Positions 36,514 to 45,934 of a DNA stretch of 64,000 nt are shown here, piece after piece. The DNA is taken from the NCBI RefSeq assembly GCF_001650025.1, contig NZ_LVVY01000001.1, forward strand, positions 62,001 to 126,000. The letters run 5' to 3'. The notes beneath the pieces are model-generated. The model searched no databases. It had not been told where the DNA came from and was given only the letters and a program-made list of their open reading frames with translations. Position 1 is the stretch's first letter; each line of letters begins with the position of its first letter. Source of the DNA: Devosia elaeis. Its GTDB lineage: Bacteria > Pseudomonadota > Alphaproteobacteria > Rhizobiales > Devosiaceae. A program made the translations under genes and the position numbers.

Positions 36514-38091
36514 CTAACGGGTGACCGTGATCGGGGCGCCAACCACGGCGGCGGCGGCCTGCTCCTCGGCATCGATCTCCGCCTCGGGCTCGCGCCGCAG
36601 GGTCGTGGCCAAGGCGCGTTCTTCGAGCAGGAAGCTCAGAGCGAAGGCCAGAACGGCAGCTCCGGCGGCCGTGTAGAAGACTGGATGGAGGGCATTGGCA
36701 AAAGCCTCCAGCACCATGTTGCGCACCGGCTCCGGCAAGGCGGCTACCGCCTGGGCGCTGAAGCCGCCGGTGCCCCCGCCTTCGGGCATGACATCGCCCA
36801 GGCGAGCGGCGAGGCCGCTGGAGAAGATGGCGCCGAAGATCGACACGCCGACGGAGCCGCCGATCTGGCGGAACAGGGTCGTGCCAGCCGTGGCCGTGCC
36901 CACCACCTCGCGCGGCACGGCGTTCTGGGTGGCGGTGACGCTGACGCTGTTGACCGGACCGATGCCGGCGCCGACGAGGAACATGTAGATCGCGACGAGC
37001 CAGGCGGGCGTATCGAGCTGCATATTGGCCAGCAGCAGCAGGCCGATGGTCAGCACGGCCGTGGCCAGCGTCGGCAGCAGCTTGTAGCGGCCGGTTCGGG
37101 TCATGATGAAGCCCGAGGTCATGGAGGCGCCGATGAGCCCCACCATCATCGGCACCAATTGCAGCGCGGAATCGGTGGGGGAAATGCCCTTGGCCAATTG
37201 CAGATACATGGGCAGGAAGGTGATGGAGCCGAACATGGCCATGCCCACCAGGAAGCCGACGGCGCTGGTGACGGCGAAAGTGTTGTTGCGGAAGAGGCTG
37301 AGCGGCAGGACCGGCTCGGCCGCGCGGGATTCGACCCAGAGGAAGGCGCCGAGCGCGGCGACGGCAAAGACGACGAGGCCGATGATCTGGACCGAAAGCC
37401 AGGGCCAGGTATTGCCGCCCAGCGAGGTGGCCAGCACGAAGGCCGTGAGCCCGCCCGAGAGCAGGACGAAGCCGGCATAGTCGATGGAATGCTTGACGCG
37501 CTCGCCCCGCGGCTTGAGCGCCAGCGCGATGACGGCCAGCGCCAGCACGCCCAGCGGCAGGTTGATGAGGAAAATCCACTGCCAGGACAGGTGCTCGACG
37601 ATGAAGCCGCCGGCCAGGGGGCCGATAACGGTGGCGACGCCGAAAACAGCGCCGAACAGGCCTTGGACCTTGCCGCGCTGGCGCGGGGGAATGATGTCGG
37701 CCACCACCGTCATGGCGACCACCATGAGCCCCCCGCCCCCGAGGCCCTGGATGGCCCGGGCGATGATGAGGAAGGCCATGGAGGTAGCCATGGCCGAGAG
37801 CACGGCGCCGATCAGGAAGATGATTATGGCGGCCTGCAACACGATCTTGCGACCGAAAAGGTCGCCGAGCTTGCCATAGATCGGCGCGACCACGGTGGAG
37901 CTGAGCAGATAGGCGATGACCACCCAGGTGAGGTGATCAAGACCGCCCAATTGCCCGACAATGACTGGCAGGGCGGTGGAAACGATGGTCTGACCGAGCG
38001 AGGCCAGCAGCAGCGTGACCGCCACGGCGCCGATGACCAGTCGAACGGACTGTTCCTGCGGCGCATCGGCCGATTGCATGGGTTCAGACAT
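36514..38091 (-). CDS. MFS drug efflux permease (DHA2, EmrB/QacA type)
   Basis: A 525-residue inner-membrane protein with 14 predicted helices. Motif A-like YGKLGDLFGRKIVLQ and the motif C-like GPLAGGFIVEHLSWQWIFLINLP are characteristic of DHA2 drug/proton antiporters. The start at 38091 has GAGGA seven bases upstream. It is divergent from a MarR regulator 140 bases away, which probably controls it. No membrane-fusion (EmrA) partner is adjacent. Confidence 0.92.
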   Translation of the reverse strand: MSEPMQSADAPQEQSVRLVIGAVAVTLLLASLGQTIVSTALPVIVGQLGGLDHLTWVVIAYLLSSTVVAPIYGKLGDLFGRKIVLQAAIIIFLIGAVLSAMATSMAFLIIARAIQGLGGGGLMVVAMTVVADIIPPRQRGKVQGLFGAVFGVATVIGPLAGGFIVEHLSWQWIFLINLPLGVLALAVIALALKPRGERVKHSIDYAGFVLLSGGLTAFVLATSLGGNTWPWLSVQIIGLVVFAVAALGAFLWVESRAAEPVLPLSLFRNNTFAVTSAVGFLVGMAMFGSITFLPMYLQLAKGISPTDSALQLVPMMVGLIGASMTSGFIMTRTGRYKLLPTLATAVLTIGLLLLANMQLDTPAWLVAIYMFLVGAGIGPVNSVSVTATQNAVPREVVGTATAGTTLFRQIGGSVGVSIFGAIFSSGLAARLGDVMPEGGGTGGFSAQAVAALPEPVRNMVLEAFANALHPVFYTAAGAAVLAFALSFLLEERALATTLRREPEAEIDAEEQAAAAVVGAPITVTR

Positions 38092-38175
38092 TGGGGCAAT
38101 CCTCAAAGAGAGAGGGTCGGCGCCCAGCGTCGGCCCTTGCGAAATCAATTCCGCGGGCACACATGTGCTTCCAGC

Positions 38176-38200
38176 AATTACATGTCAATAGCATGCATTT
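38176..38200. promoter_or_regulatory. Inverted repeat in the MFS/MarR divergent region (putative MarR operator)
   Basis: AATTACATG (38176-38184) and CATGCATTT (38192-38200) are inverted repeats with seven of nine positions matching, around a 7-base centre. The size and the position between the divergent efflux and MarR genes fit a MarR dimer site. A further ACATGT lies at 38161-38166. Confidence 0.45.
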
Positions 38201-38231
38201 GCCGGAAACATGCAAAATGACAAGGGCAGCC

Positions 38232-38834
38232 ATGCCTCTGACGGCACAGACCGAACTCGACGCGCTGCTGCGCAAGGCGGGGATCGACGCGTCCATTCGA
38301 GAGGCGGTGATGGATATTGACGGCATGTTGCAGCAATGGCGGCGGCGCGCCATGAAGCGCGAGCTGGGGCAGCGCGCCCTGGTAGACCTGGGTGTGGGCA
38401 TCGACCTGGCGCAATTCGACGTGCTGGTGGCCATCGAAGGCCCGGAGCCGGAATTCGGCGAGGCGCGCGGCGAAATCATGGTGGCGACGGTGGCCGAACG
38501 GCTGAACATCGACCCGTCGCGGGCCAGCCGGCTGGTGAGCGACATGGTGGAACGGGGTTTCGCGCGGCGGGCCGTGAGCCAGGCGGATGCGCGGCGCACC
38601 ATTATCGAGCTGTCCGAACAGGGGCGCGCCATCGTCGATGCGGTGCGGGCCTATAAATATCTCATAATGGGGGATTTCCTCAGCCATTGGGCCCCGGAGG
38701 ACCTGGCCGCCTTCGTGCCCCTGCTCAAGCGCTTCGCCAAATGGAGCGACGGGATCGACGCGGCCGCGGAGAAATATGCGGACGAGATCAAGGCGCTGTC
38801 ACCGGCGGCCGGCAAACCCGATGTCGCGGCGTGA
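38232..38834 (+). CDS. MarR-family transcriptional regulator
   Basis: A 200-residue winged-helix regulator. The DNA-binding part has VATVAERLNIDPSRASRLVSDMVERGF and the wing ARRAVSQADARRTIIELSEQG, both standard for MarR. An N-terminal extension of about 50 residues precedes the domain. ATG at 38232 is chosen because AAGGG lies five bases upstream; ATG at 38217 is the alternative. It is divergent from a DHA2 efflux pump and probably represses it until a ligand binds. Confidence 0.88.
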   Translation: MPLTAQTELDALLRKAGIDASIREAVMDIDGMLQQWRRRAMKRELGQRALVDLGVGIDLAQFDVLVAIEGPEPEFGEARGEIMVATVAERLNIDPSRASRLVSDMVERGFARRAVSQADARRTIIELSEQGRAIVDAVRAYKYLIMGDFLSHWAPEDLAAFVPLLKRFAKWSDGIDAAAEKYADEIKALSPAAGKPDVAA

Positions 38835-38913
38835 ATGGATGCCATGAAAACCATTTGTTAGACAGGCCGGAGGCCGCGCGGTAGCAATCCTGCCGTTCTG
38901 GGAGGAACGGACA

Positions 38914-40122
38914 ATGGGTGTAGCGCGGCTGAAGGTAACGGCATTGCTCGGGATGAACATGTTCTTCTCGGGCGTCACCTATGCCGCCACGATACCCTCC
39001 GCCTCGCTGGTGGGCGTGGACATCCTGGGCCTGACGCCGGCCTGGTTCGCCACGATCATGGCCGCGGGCTCGATCCTGGGCACCTTCGTTTCGCTGGGAT
39101 TGGGATATCTTTCCGACAAGCTGCGGGACCGGCGTCTTCTGGTGCTGATCACCGCGCTGGCCGGCATATTCGCCCACGGCCTGATCTATCTGTGGCCCAC
39201 ACAGGCCGGCTTCACCATCGCCATGGCGGGGATCATGCCGCTGGCCGGCGCCTGCTATGGGCAATGTTTCGGTTATGTGCGGGTCTATTATCTCACCCAC
39301 CAGCCGCAGCGGGCCGATTTCATGGTCACGGCTTTGCGCACGGTGTTCACCCTGGCCTGGATCGTGGTGCCGCCTGTTGCCGGCTGGCTGGCCGCAACCT
39401 TCAGCATTTTCGACGTCTTCCTCGCTTCGTCCCTGAGCTATGCGGGCATCGCCGCCATTTTCGCCCTGCTGATCCGCGACAGGGCGACCGCCGTGCAGAT
39501 GCCCGCCCCCGTCAGGGCCGAGGGTGCCTCATGGCTTTCCGTCTTCGCCCTGCAGCCGGGCATATTGGCGGGCCTGGCCGGCCTTGTCGTGATGACCGGG
39601 GCGATGCGGCTGCTGACCCTGACGATCGCGCTGTTCATCGTCACCGATCTGGGCGGCTCGCTGACCGATGTGGGGCTTTATGCCGGGATCACGGCGGCGA
39701 CGGAGGCGCCGCTCATGCTGCTGCTCGCCTATCTCACCACGCGGGTGAGCAAGGAAACGCTGCTGGCCGGGGCTGGGCTGGTCATGGCTTTGTTCATCGG
39801 GCTGGCGAGCATGCTGAGCAACGTGGCGGAATTGTTCTGGCTGCTGGCCCTCAACGGGCTGGGCACGGCGGCGCTGATGAGCGTCAACATCGCCTATGTG
39901 CAGGACGCCATCAAAGGCCGGGTCGGGCTGTCGACATCGCTGATGGATGTGGTGGCCATTGCCGCCAACCTGTTGGGCGCGGCGGCTTTTGGCGTTTTGG
40001 CAGCCGGCGGCGATTACCGTTTCGCGCTGATGGTCGCGGCGGGGATTTCGGTCCTCGGCGCGGCGATCATGGCCCTGGGCAATGTCTCAAGGCTGGGCGT
40101 CTTGAAAAAAGCGGCGGCCTAG
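38914..40122 (+). CDS. MFS transporter of unknown substrate
   Basis: A 402-residue membrane protein with 12 predicted helices and a motif-A-like GLGYLSDKLRDRRLLVL between helices 2 and 3. GGGAGGA is a strong ribosome-binding site. The sequence has features of the sugar-efflux (SetA-like) group, such as the segment YGQCFGYVRVYYLTHQPQRADF, but I cannot assign a substrate. It is downstream of the MarR gene on the same strand, 79 bases away, so it could share its transcript. Confidence 0.85.
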   Translation: MGVARLKVTALLGMNMFFSGVTYAATIPSASLVGVDILGLTPAWFATIMAAGSILGTFVSLGLGYLSDKLRDRRLLVLITALAGIFAHGLIYLWPTQAGFTIAMAGIMPLAGACYGQCFGYVRVYYLTHQPQRADFMVTALRTVFTLAWIVVPPVAGWLAATFSIFDVFLASSLSYAGIAAIFALLIRDRATAVQMPAPVRAEGASWLSVFALQPGILAGLAGLVVMTGAMRLLTLTIALFIVTDLGGSLTDVGLYAGITAATEAPLMLLLAYLTTRVSKETLLAGAGLVMALFIGLASMLSNVAELFWLLALNGLGTAALMSVNIAYVQDAIKGRVGLSTSLMDVVAIAANLLGAAAFGVLAAGGDYRFALMVAAGISVLGAAIMALGNVSRLGVLKKAAA

Positions 40123-40143
40123 AGTTTTTACCCGCAAGAATAA

Positions 40144-40165
40144 ATCCCCGCCGGAGGGCGGGGAT
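40144..40165. terminator. Hairpin between convergent MFS and helicase genes
   Basis: ATCCCCGCC and GGCGGGGAT form a perfect 9-bp stem around GGAG. It lies in the 53-base gap between two convergent genes. A short A/T-rich flank is present on both sides (AATAA, TAAAT), so it could serve both directions, but there is no long T-run. Confidence 0.6.
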
Positions 40166-40175
40166 AAATCGTCGG

Positions 40176-42095
40176 TCAGTCTTCGGCCCGCTTCTTCTTG
40201 TGGTCCTTGGGCTTGGCCGGTTTCTTCTTGGGTGGCCGCGCCTCGCCCTCGGCGACGGGCTTGGACCATTTGGGCTTACCCTTATCCTTGGAGACCGGTT
40301 TTTCCTTGGCTGCAAAAGGCTTTGCGGCCTTAGAAGGCTTGGCATCGCGGGGCGGCCTGGGGCTTTCCATAAAGGCCTCGAAGTCGTCGGACCTGGGCTT
40401 TGCATAGCGTTCCTTGCGGTCGGCTTTTTCCGGGCGCGGCTTCATCGGATCGTATTTTTCCGGCGGGCCGGGCGGACGCCTCCTGGACTGCGGACGTTCG
40501 CCGGGGCCGTCTACGGCGTTGATATGGACGCCTTTTTCGCCGGTGCCGTTCTTGCCGACATTGCGGAGGAAGGAATCGGCCTTGTCGGCGGCGATTTCGA
40601 AGATGGTTTCGGTGTCAAAAATACGAATGGAACCAATGGCTTGCTTGGTGACGCCGCCGGCCTTGCAGATGATGGGCAGGAGCCAGCGCGGCTCGGCGCG
40701 CTGCTTGCGGCCGACGCTGATGCGGAACCAGGTGCCGCCGGCGAAAGCCTCGCGATTGCGGGCTTCGCGGGGCGAATCCGGCTCGGTGGCGGTGATTTCC
40801 TCGGGGATGGGACGGGCCGCCAATTGCAGGCGCAGATAGGCCGCAGCCAGTGCCTCCGGGGCCCAATTCGCTAGCAGACTGTCAACGCTGACCCTCTCCT
40901 CTTCGGTGATCGCGTCACTCAAAAGCGCATTGGTGAGAATGGACTCGCGATAGCGGGCATCGATGGCCTCGGCGGAGGGCGGCGCGATCATTTCCGCCTC
41001 AACTTTCGCCGTCCGCAAAATGGACAGCGCGACGCGCTTGCGATGGGCGGGGGAGATGACGACGCAGGTGCCCTTGCGCCCTGCCCGGCCGGTGCGGCCC
41101 GAACGGTGCAGCAGGGTTTCGGCATTCATCGGCAGGTCGGCATGGATGACCAGATCGAGATTGGGCAGATCGATACCGCGCGCGGCGACGTCGGTGGCCA
41201 CGCAGATGCGGGCGCGGCCATCGCGCATGGATTGCAGCGCGCTGGTGCGCTCGGCCTGGCTCAGTTCGCCCGAGAGGGTAACGACGTCGAAGCCGCGATT
41301 GTGGAGACGGGCGGAGAGGTGTTTTACCGCCTCGCGGGTGGAGGCGAAGACGATGGTATTGGTGCTGTCATACCAGAGCAGCGTGTTGATGACGGCGTTT
41401 TCGCGCTCGGCGGCGGGGACCGACATCAGCTTGTATTCGATGTCGGCATGCTGCTGGCCGGTGGCGGCGGCGCTGATGCGCAGGGCATCGCGCTGGAAGG
41501 TCTTGGCCAGTTCGGCGATCGGCTTGGGCACGGTGGCCGAGAAGAGCAGCGTGCGGCGATCTTCGGGGGCGGCGGCGAGGATGAATTCGAGATCCTCGCG
41601 GAAGCCGAGATCGAGCATTTCGTCGGCCTCGTCGAGCACGACGGCGCGCAGGGCCGACATGTCGAGCGCTCCGCGGGTGATGTGATCGCGCAGGCGGCCC
41701 GGCGTGCCGACGACAATATGGGCGCCGCGTTCCAGCGCCCGGCGCTCGGTGCGCTGGTCCATGCCGCCGACGCCGGCGGCGGTCTGGGCGCCGGTTTCGG
41801 CATAGAGCCAGGTCAGCTCACGCTGCACCTGCATGGCCAGTTCGCGGGTCGGGGCGATGACCAGGGCCAGCGGCGCCCCGGGCGGCGGCAGCATGTCGGC
41901 CTCGCCCAGCAGGGTCGGCGCGATGGCCATGCCGAAGGCGACGGTCTTGCCGGAGCCGGTCTGGGCCGAGACCAGAAGGTCGCGGCCATCGATATTGTCC
42001 TCGATGACAGCGGACTGGACCGGGGTGAGGGTTTCATAGCCCTTGGCCGTGAGGGCGCGGGCGATGGGGGGCGAAATAGTTTCAGGCAGAGACAA
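40176..42095 (-). CDS. DEAD-box ATP-dependent RNA helicase with DbpA-type RNA-binding domain
   Basis: A 639-residue helicase. The Q motif TPVQSAVI, Walker A AQTGSGKT (44-51), the DEAD box (VLDEADEML), SAT and HRSGRTGRAGRKG are all intact. After the two RecA domains, about residues 400-455 are a linker, and 460-535 (GTWFRISVGRK...GSIRIF) match the DbpA/CsdA RNA-binding domain. The last 100 residues are a Lys/Arg/Pro-rich tail. This design fits DeaD/CsdA-like helicases in ribosome assembly or cold response. The apparent start is TTG at 42095, with a weak GAAAGAA upstream. Confidence 0.92.
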   Translation of the reverse strand: MSLPETISPPIARALTAKGYETLTPVQSAVIEDNIDGRDLLVSAQTGSGKTVAFGMAIAPTLLGEADMLPPPGAPLALVIAPTRELAMQVQRELTWLYAETGAQTAAGVGGMDQRTERRALERGAHIVVGTPGRLRDHITRGALDMSALRAVVLDEADEMLDLGFREDLEFILAAAPEDRRTLLFSATVPKPIAELAKTFQRDALRISAAATGQQHADIEYKLMSVPAAERENAVINTLLWYDSTNTIVFASTREAVKHLSARLHNRGFDVVTLSGELSQAERTSALQSMRDGRARICVATDVAARGIDLPNLDLVIHADLPMNAETLLHRSGRTGRAGRKGTCVVISPAHRKRVALSILRTAKVEAEMIAPPSAEAIDARYRESILTNALLSDAITEEERVSVDSLLANWAPEALAAAYLRLQLAARPIPEEITATEPDSPREARNREAFAGGTWFRISVGRKQRAEPRWLLPIICKAGGVTKQAIGSIRIFDTETIFEIAADKADSFLRNVGKNGTGEKGVHINAVDGPGERPQSRRRPPGPPEKYDPMKPRPEKADRKERYAKPRSDDFEAFMESPRPPRDAKPSKAAKPFAAKEKPVSKDKGKPKWSKPVAEGEARPPKKKPAKPKDHKKKRAED

Positions 42096-42420
42096 TGTCG
42101 TTCTTTCGGAGCGGATTACACCATGGGTGCCGTGCCCCGTTCATGTGGGGTGCTCCGACAGAAAAATGGTGTTCATCTTTGGGGTCCTGGCCATCATGGC
42201 GGACCGGTCAACATTCGGCACTATAGCACGAACAAGCAAAAAGGCCGCCCGGCGGGCGGCCCCTATTCTTCTCCCCCTCGGGGAGAAGGTGGCGCGAAGC
42301 GCCGGATGAGGGGATGGCCGTAACGGCTGGGAGGAATCCCCCTCACCCGTCTCGGCCTTTGGCCGATCCACCCTCTCCCCGAGGGGGAGAGGAATAGAAA
42401 GAGCCGCCCCTTGTCAGAGG
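42096..42420. repeat. Gap with CTCCCC-type repeats, family C copy 2 (42266-42393)
   Basis: The gap between the helicase and ndk is 325 bases. Its right part is a family C element: TTCTCCCCCTCGGGGAGAAGG with GGCGCGAAGCGCCGGATGAGG, and then CCCTCTCCCCGAGGGGGAG about 80 bases later. A GCCGCCCGGCGGGCGGC hairpin at about 42243-42260 may end transcription downstream of ndk. The left part holds the helicase promoter and leader; no gene is seen. Confidence 0.65.
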
Positions 42421-42843
42421 TTAGCCGACCAATTCGTCGTCGGAGAAGAAGAACTTGATTTCCTGGGCGGCGGTTTCCGGCGCGTCGGAGCCGTGGACCG
42501 AGTTTTCGCCGACGGAGAGGGCGAAGAGCTTGCGGATGGTGCCTTCGGCGGCGTTTTCCGGGTTGGTGGCGCCCATGATCTCACGGTTCTTGAGGATGGC
42601 GCCTTCGCCTTCCAGGACCTGGACCACGACGGGCGAGGCAATCATCTGCTCGACCAGTTCGCCGAAGAAGGGGCGTTCCTTGTGGACCGCGTAGAAGCCT
42701 TCGGCCTGTTCGCGGGTCATGTGGATCTTCTTCAGCGCGATCGGGCGCAGGCCGTTCTCTTCGAACTTGGCGATGATCTGGCCGATCAGGTTGCGGCGGA
42801 CGGCATCGGGCTTGATGATGGAGAAGGTACGTTCGATCGCCAT
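42421..42843 (-). CDS. ndk: Nucleoside diphosphate kinase
   Basis: A 140-residue enzyme that transfers phosphate from ATP to other NDPs. The N-terminus [15 protein letters not shown], ILAxxF-type [10 protein letters not shown] and the active-site His in [12 protein letters not shown] are all present, and the length is that of the usual family form. The start at 42843 aligns with known Ndk proteins; in-frame ATG codons a few residues upstream lack correct spacing from AGGA. Confidence 0.97.
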   Translation of the reverse strand: MAIERTFSIIKPDAVRRNLIGQIIAKFEENGLRPIALKKIHMTREQAEGFYAVHKERPFFGELVEQMIASPVVVQVLEGEGAILKNREIMGATNPENAAEGTIRKLFALSVGENSVHGSDAPETAAQEIKFFFSDDELVG

Positions 42844-42942
42844 GGCGGTCATGTCCTGCATTAGCTTGGAAAAGGTGGGGCCTTTTAGCGGGAGCCTGTG
42901 TCGGGCGCAAGACGGGGTGTTTGGTATTGGGCGCCGGTGTGT

Positions 42943-43098
42943 GGGAGCACCCCCTCCTAGCTCCGCTAGGCGTTCGGCCAAGCTGCGCTACCTCCCCCAT
43001 CGAGGGGGAGGTGAAGTCCGGTGTTTGCCGTGGCGGTGTGCCAGCCACGATGGCGCATCCTCCCCCTAGCGGAGAGGTGAAGTCCGGCGTTTGCCGTG
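42943..43098. repeat. Family C fragment and a direct repeat between ndk and the secreted protein
   Basis: CACCCCCTCCTAGCTCCGCT at 42949 starts a degenerate C-type element that ends CCCCCATCGAGGGGGAGG at about 43012. The sequence GAGGTGAAGTCCGGTGTTTG (about 43010-43029) recurs almost exactly at about 43074-43093, just before the stop codon of the secreted protein gene. The direct repeat spacing is 64 bases, which suggests a local duplication. Confidence 0.55.
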
Positions 43099-43099
43099 A

Positions 43100-43477
43100 T
43101 CAGTCCTTGTCGACTTCGGTGGTGTCGACGGCCATGACCTGGCCGTCGGGGGCGAGCAAGGTCACTTCGACGCGGGTAACTTCGGGGCCGGCGGGGATGG
43201 CTTCCTTGATCTCGTGTTCGACCAATTGCATGGTGCAGACTTCGGCGGTGCTGGCGATCTGCAGGGTCACTGCGAGCGTGCCGTCGGTGACGTCGCCGAG
43301 CTGAGCTTCGCCGACTTCCTCGCAGGCGCCGCCGTCATATTCGAATTCGATCAGCACCTGGCGGGAATTGAGGCGGTCGGCATCGAGATCGTCGAGCTTG
43401 ACGCGGTCCTGGGCCATGGCGGGGAATGCGAGGGCGGCGCTGGCCAGGGCGACGATGGCAATACGATTGGCGATCAT
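43100..43477 (-). CDS. Small secreted protein of unknown function
   Basis: A 125-residue protein with a Sec signal peptide (IAIVALASAALAFPAMAQ, cleavage near residue 23). The mature part is acidic, with two cysteines (GGACEEV, AEVCTMQ) that could form a disulfide, and looks like a small beta domain (RQVLIEFEYDGG, GTLAVTLQIAS, TRVEVTLLAPDGQV). No family is recognised. It is divergent from the ABC-F gene. Confidence 0.7.
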   Translation of the reverse strand: MIANRIAIVALASAALAFPAMAQDRVKLDDLDADRLNSRQVLIEFEYDGGACEEVGEAQLGDVTDGTLAVTLQIASTAEVCTMQLVEHEIKEAIPAGPEVTRVEVTLLAPDGQVMAVDTTEVDKD

Positions 43478-43661
43478 TGAAAACCTCTTTTGCTGGCGAT
43501 GAACATCCGCCCGATCCGCATGGATAGAGACAAATCGGGCGACAGAGTGACGTGCGGTTGCCTTATCGGTGCAGAGAAACTAATTCAGCGGCAAGGAATT
43601 TCTTGCGTCCCCTGCCCCTCTGCGCGCGCGGGGTCGACGCGCAGCGGATAGACGAATTGCC

Positions 43662-45527
43662 ATGCTGAGCATCAATAACCTGACCTATCGCATCCAGGGC
43701 CGCGTGCTGCTGGAAGACACCTCGCTGGTGCTGCCCGACGGGGTGAAGGCCGGCTTCGTGGGCAAGAACGGCACGGGCAAGACCACCCTGTTTCATCTGA
43801 TCCAGGGCCATATCGGCGCGGATTCGGGCTCCATCGACGTCAATAGAAAGGCGCGGATCGGCGCGGTGGCGCAGGAAGCGCCGGCCGGCGAGGAAAGCGT
43901 TCTGGACGTGGTGCTGGCCGCCGACAAGGAGCGCACGGCGCTGATGGCGGAGGCCGAGACGGCGACCGATCCGGACCGGATCGGCGAAATCTACACGCGG
44001 CTGGCCGATATCGACGCGCATACGGCCGAAGCGCGGGCATCGTCGATCCTCAAGGGCCTCGGCTTCGAGCAGGACAAGCAGAATGCGCCCACGCGGGAAC
44101 TCTCCGGCGGCTGGCGCATGCGCGTGGCCCTGGCGGCGGTGTTGTTCAGCCAGCCCGACCTGCTGCTGCTGGACGAGCCGACGAACTATCTCGACCTCGA
44201 AGGAACGCTGTGGCTGGAAAAATACTTGGCCACCTATCCCTATACGGTCTTTCTCATCAGCCACGATCGCGACCTGCTCAACAAGGCGGTCAATTCCATC
44301 GTGCATCTCGAGCATCGCAAATTGACCTTCTACAAGGGCAATTACGACACGTTCGAGACGACGCGCCGGATGCAGATGGAGCTCAACAACAAGAGCCGCG
44401 AAAAGACGCTGGAGCAGATCGCGCATCTGCAGAAATTCGTCGACCGCTTCAAGGCCAAGGCGACCAAGGCCAAGCAGGCGCAGGCGCGCGTGAAGATGAT
44501 CGAAAAGCTCAAGCCGCCCGAGGCGATGTTCGACGAGCATGCGGCGCCGTTCCAGTTCCAGCAGCCCAAGGTGGAATTGCCGACGCCGATGATCACGCTG
44601 GACGGCGTCTCCACGGGCTATGGCGACAAGGTGATCCTGCGCAATATCACCCAGCGCATCGACCCCGATGCCCGCATCGCGCTGATCGGCGTCAACGGCA
44701 ACGGCAAGTCAACCTTTGCCAAGCTCCTGGCGGGCGACATTCCGGTGATCGACGGCCATATGCGGATCCACAAGAAGCTCAATATCGCCCATTTCGCGCA
44801 GCACCAGATGGACAAGCTCAAGCCCGAGCAGACGCCGCTGGAGCATGTGGCCGAGCTGATGCCGCTGGACAACGAGGCCAGGCGCCGGAGCCGGCTGGCG
44901 CAGATGGGCCTGACCACGAGCCGCATGGACACCAAGGCGAAAAACCTTTCGGGTGGCGAGCGGGCGCGGCTGCTGATGGGGCTGATCACCTTTTCGGGGC
45001 CATCGATGATGATCCTCGACGAGCCGACCAACCATCTGGATATCGATAGCCGCGATGCGCTGGTCTATGCGCTCAACGATTACCAGGGCGCGGTGCTGAT
45101 CATTTCGCACGACCGGCACCTGATCGAGGCGACCTGCGACACGCTGTGGATCGCCGAGGGCGGGACGATCCGCGAGCTGGACGAGGACCTCGACAGCTAC
45201 CAGCGCAACATCACCTCCAACAAGGACGGCAAGGGCGGCGGGGGAACCGGCGCGCGCAAGGCCAGCAAGCAGGAGGCGGCGGCGCGGCGGGCGGAACTGG
45301 CCCCGCTCAAGAAATCCATCAGCGATGCCGAAAACAAGATCGGCAGGCTCAAGACCGAGATCGACAAGATCGAGGCGCAACTGGCCGATCCTGCGGTCTA
45401 TAACGGGGCGCCGGACCGGCTGATCGCGCTGGGCAAGGACAAGGCGCGGTTCAGCAGCGACCTCGAAGCCATCGAGGAAAAATGGCTGGAGCTGAGCGCG
45501 GAGCTGGAAGAGGCGGAGCGGGTTTAG
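43662..45527 (+). CDS. ABC-F family ATPase (YheS/Uup-like)
   Basis: A 621-residue protein with two ATPase domains and no membrane part, the ABC-F class that acts on ribosomes. Domain 1 has Walker A GKNGTGKTTLF and signature LSGGWRMRVAL; domain 2 has GVNGNGKSTFAKLL and LSGGERARLLMGL, and both have Walker B with DEPTN. The linker between domains (about 235-300, KAKQAQARVKMIEKL) is the P-site interaction motif region, and the C-terminus is a coiled coil (about 525-615). No drug-resistance neighbour is present. A housekeeping role in translation is the most likely. Confidence 0.93.
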   Translation: MLSINNLTYRIQGRVLLEDTSLVLPDGVKAGFVGKNGTGKTTLFHLIQGHIGADSGSIDVNRKARIGAVAQEAPAGEESVLDVVLAADKERTALMAEAETATDPDRIGEIYTRLADIDAHTAEARASSILKGLGFEQDKQNAPTRELSGGWRMRVALAAVLFSQPDLLLLDEPTNYLDLEGTLWLEKYLATYPYTVFLISHDRDLLNKAVNSIVHLEHRKLTFYKGNYDTFETTRRMQMELNNKSREKTLEQIAHLQKFVDRFKAKATKAKQAQARVKMIEKLKPPEAMFDEHAAPFQFQQPKVELPTPMITLDGVSTGYGDKVILRNITQRIDPDARIALIGVNGNGKSTFAKLLAGDIPVIDGHMRIHKKLNIAHFAQHQMDKLKPEQTPLEHVAELMPLDNEARRRSRLAQMGLTTSRMDTKAKNLSGGERARLLMGLITFSGPSMMILDEPTNHLDIDSRDALVYALNDYQGAVLIISHDRHLIEATCDTLWIAEGGTIRELDEDLDSYQRNITSNKDGKGGGGTGARKASKQEAAARRAELAPLKKSISDAENKIGRLKTEIDKIEAQLADPAVYNGAPDRLIALGKDKARFSSDLEAIEEKWLELSAELEEAERV

Positions 45528-45573
45528 GGGGCGTTTTGCGTTTGGGGGTGCGGGGCCAGCGCCCCGCGGCTCC

Positions 45574-45650
45574 GTCACCACCGGGCTTGTCCCGGTGGTC
45601 TATGCGATGCAACGGCAAGACTGGATTGCCGGGACAAGCCCGGCAATGAC
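45574..45650. repeat. Two-hairpin repeat, family E copy 2
   Basis: GTCACCACCGGGCTTGTCCCGGTGGTC on the left (described as two arms CACCGGG and CCCGGTG) and ATTGCCGGGACAAGCCCGGCAATGAC on the right. It is the inverted counterpart of the copy at 17736-17807. The longer gap 45528-45934 also holds a C-type element (45735-45772, CCCTCCCCTCAAGGGGGAGGG) and otherwise no gene until the DUF4344 gene. Confidence 0.75.
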
Positions 45651-45934
45651 GATGGGGATGAGGATAAGGATGAGGGTGGGGGTTCAGGCCTATCAGCAAT
45701 CCCCACAAGCATGTGAGCATGCTGCACCTTCAGAACCCCCACCCCGGCCCTCCCCTCAAGGGGGAGGGAGAGAAAGAGCCGAACGTGCACAACGAGCGGA
45801 AGCGTTCAACGTGAACACTTCCGCGAAGGGGGATGGCGCCCGGACCTTCCACATGTTCACCAAGCCGGCGCGAGGGCGTTGACTTGGCGGCGGTCTTGAC
45901 CTTTGCTGGCCCGGTGACTGGCTTGAGGGATGTA

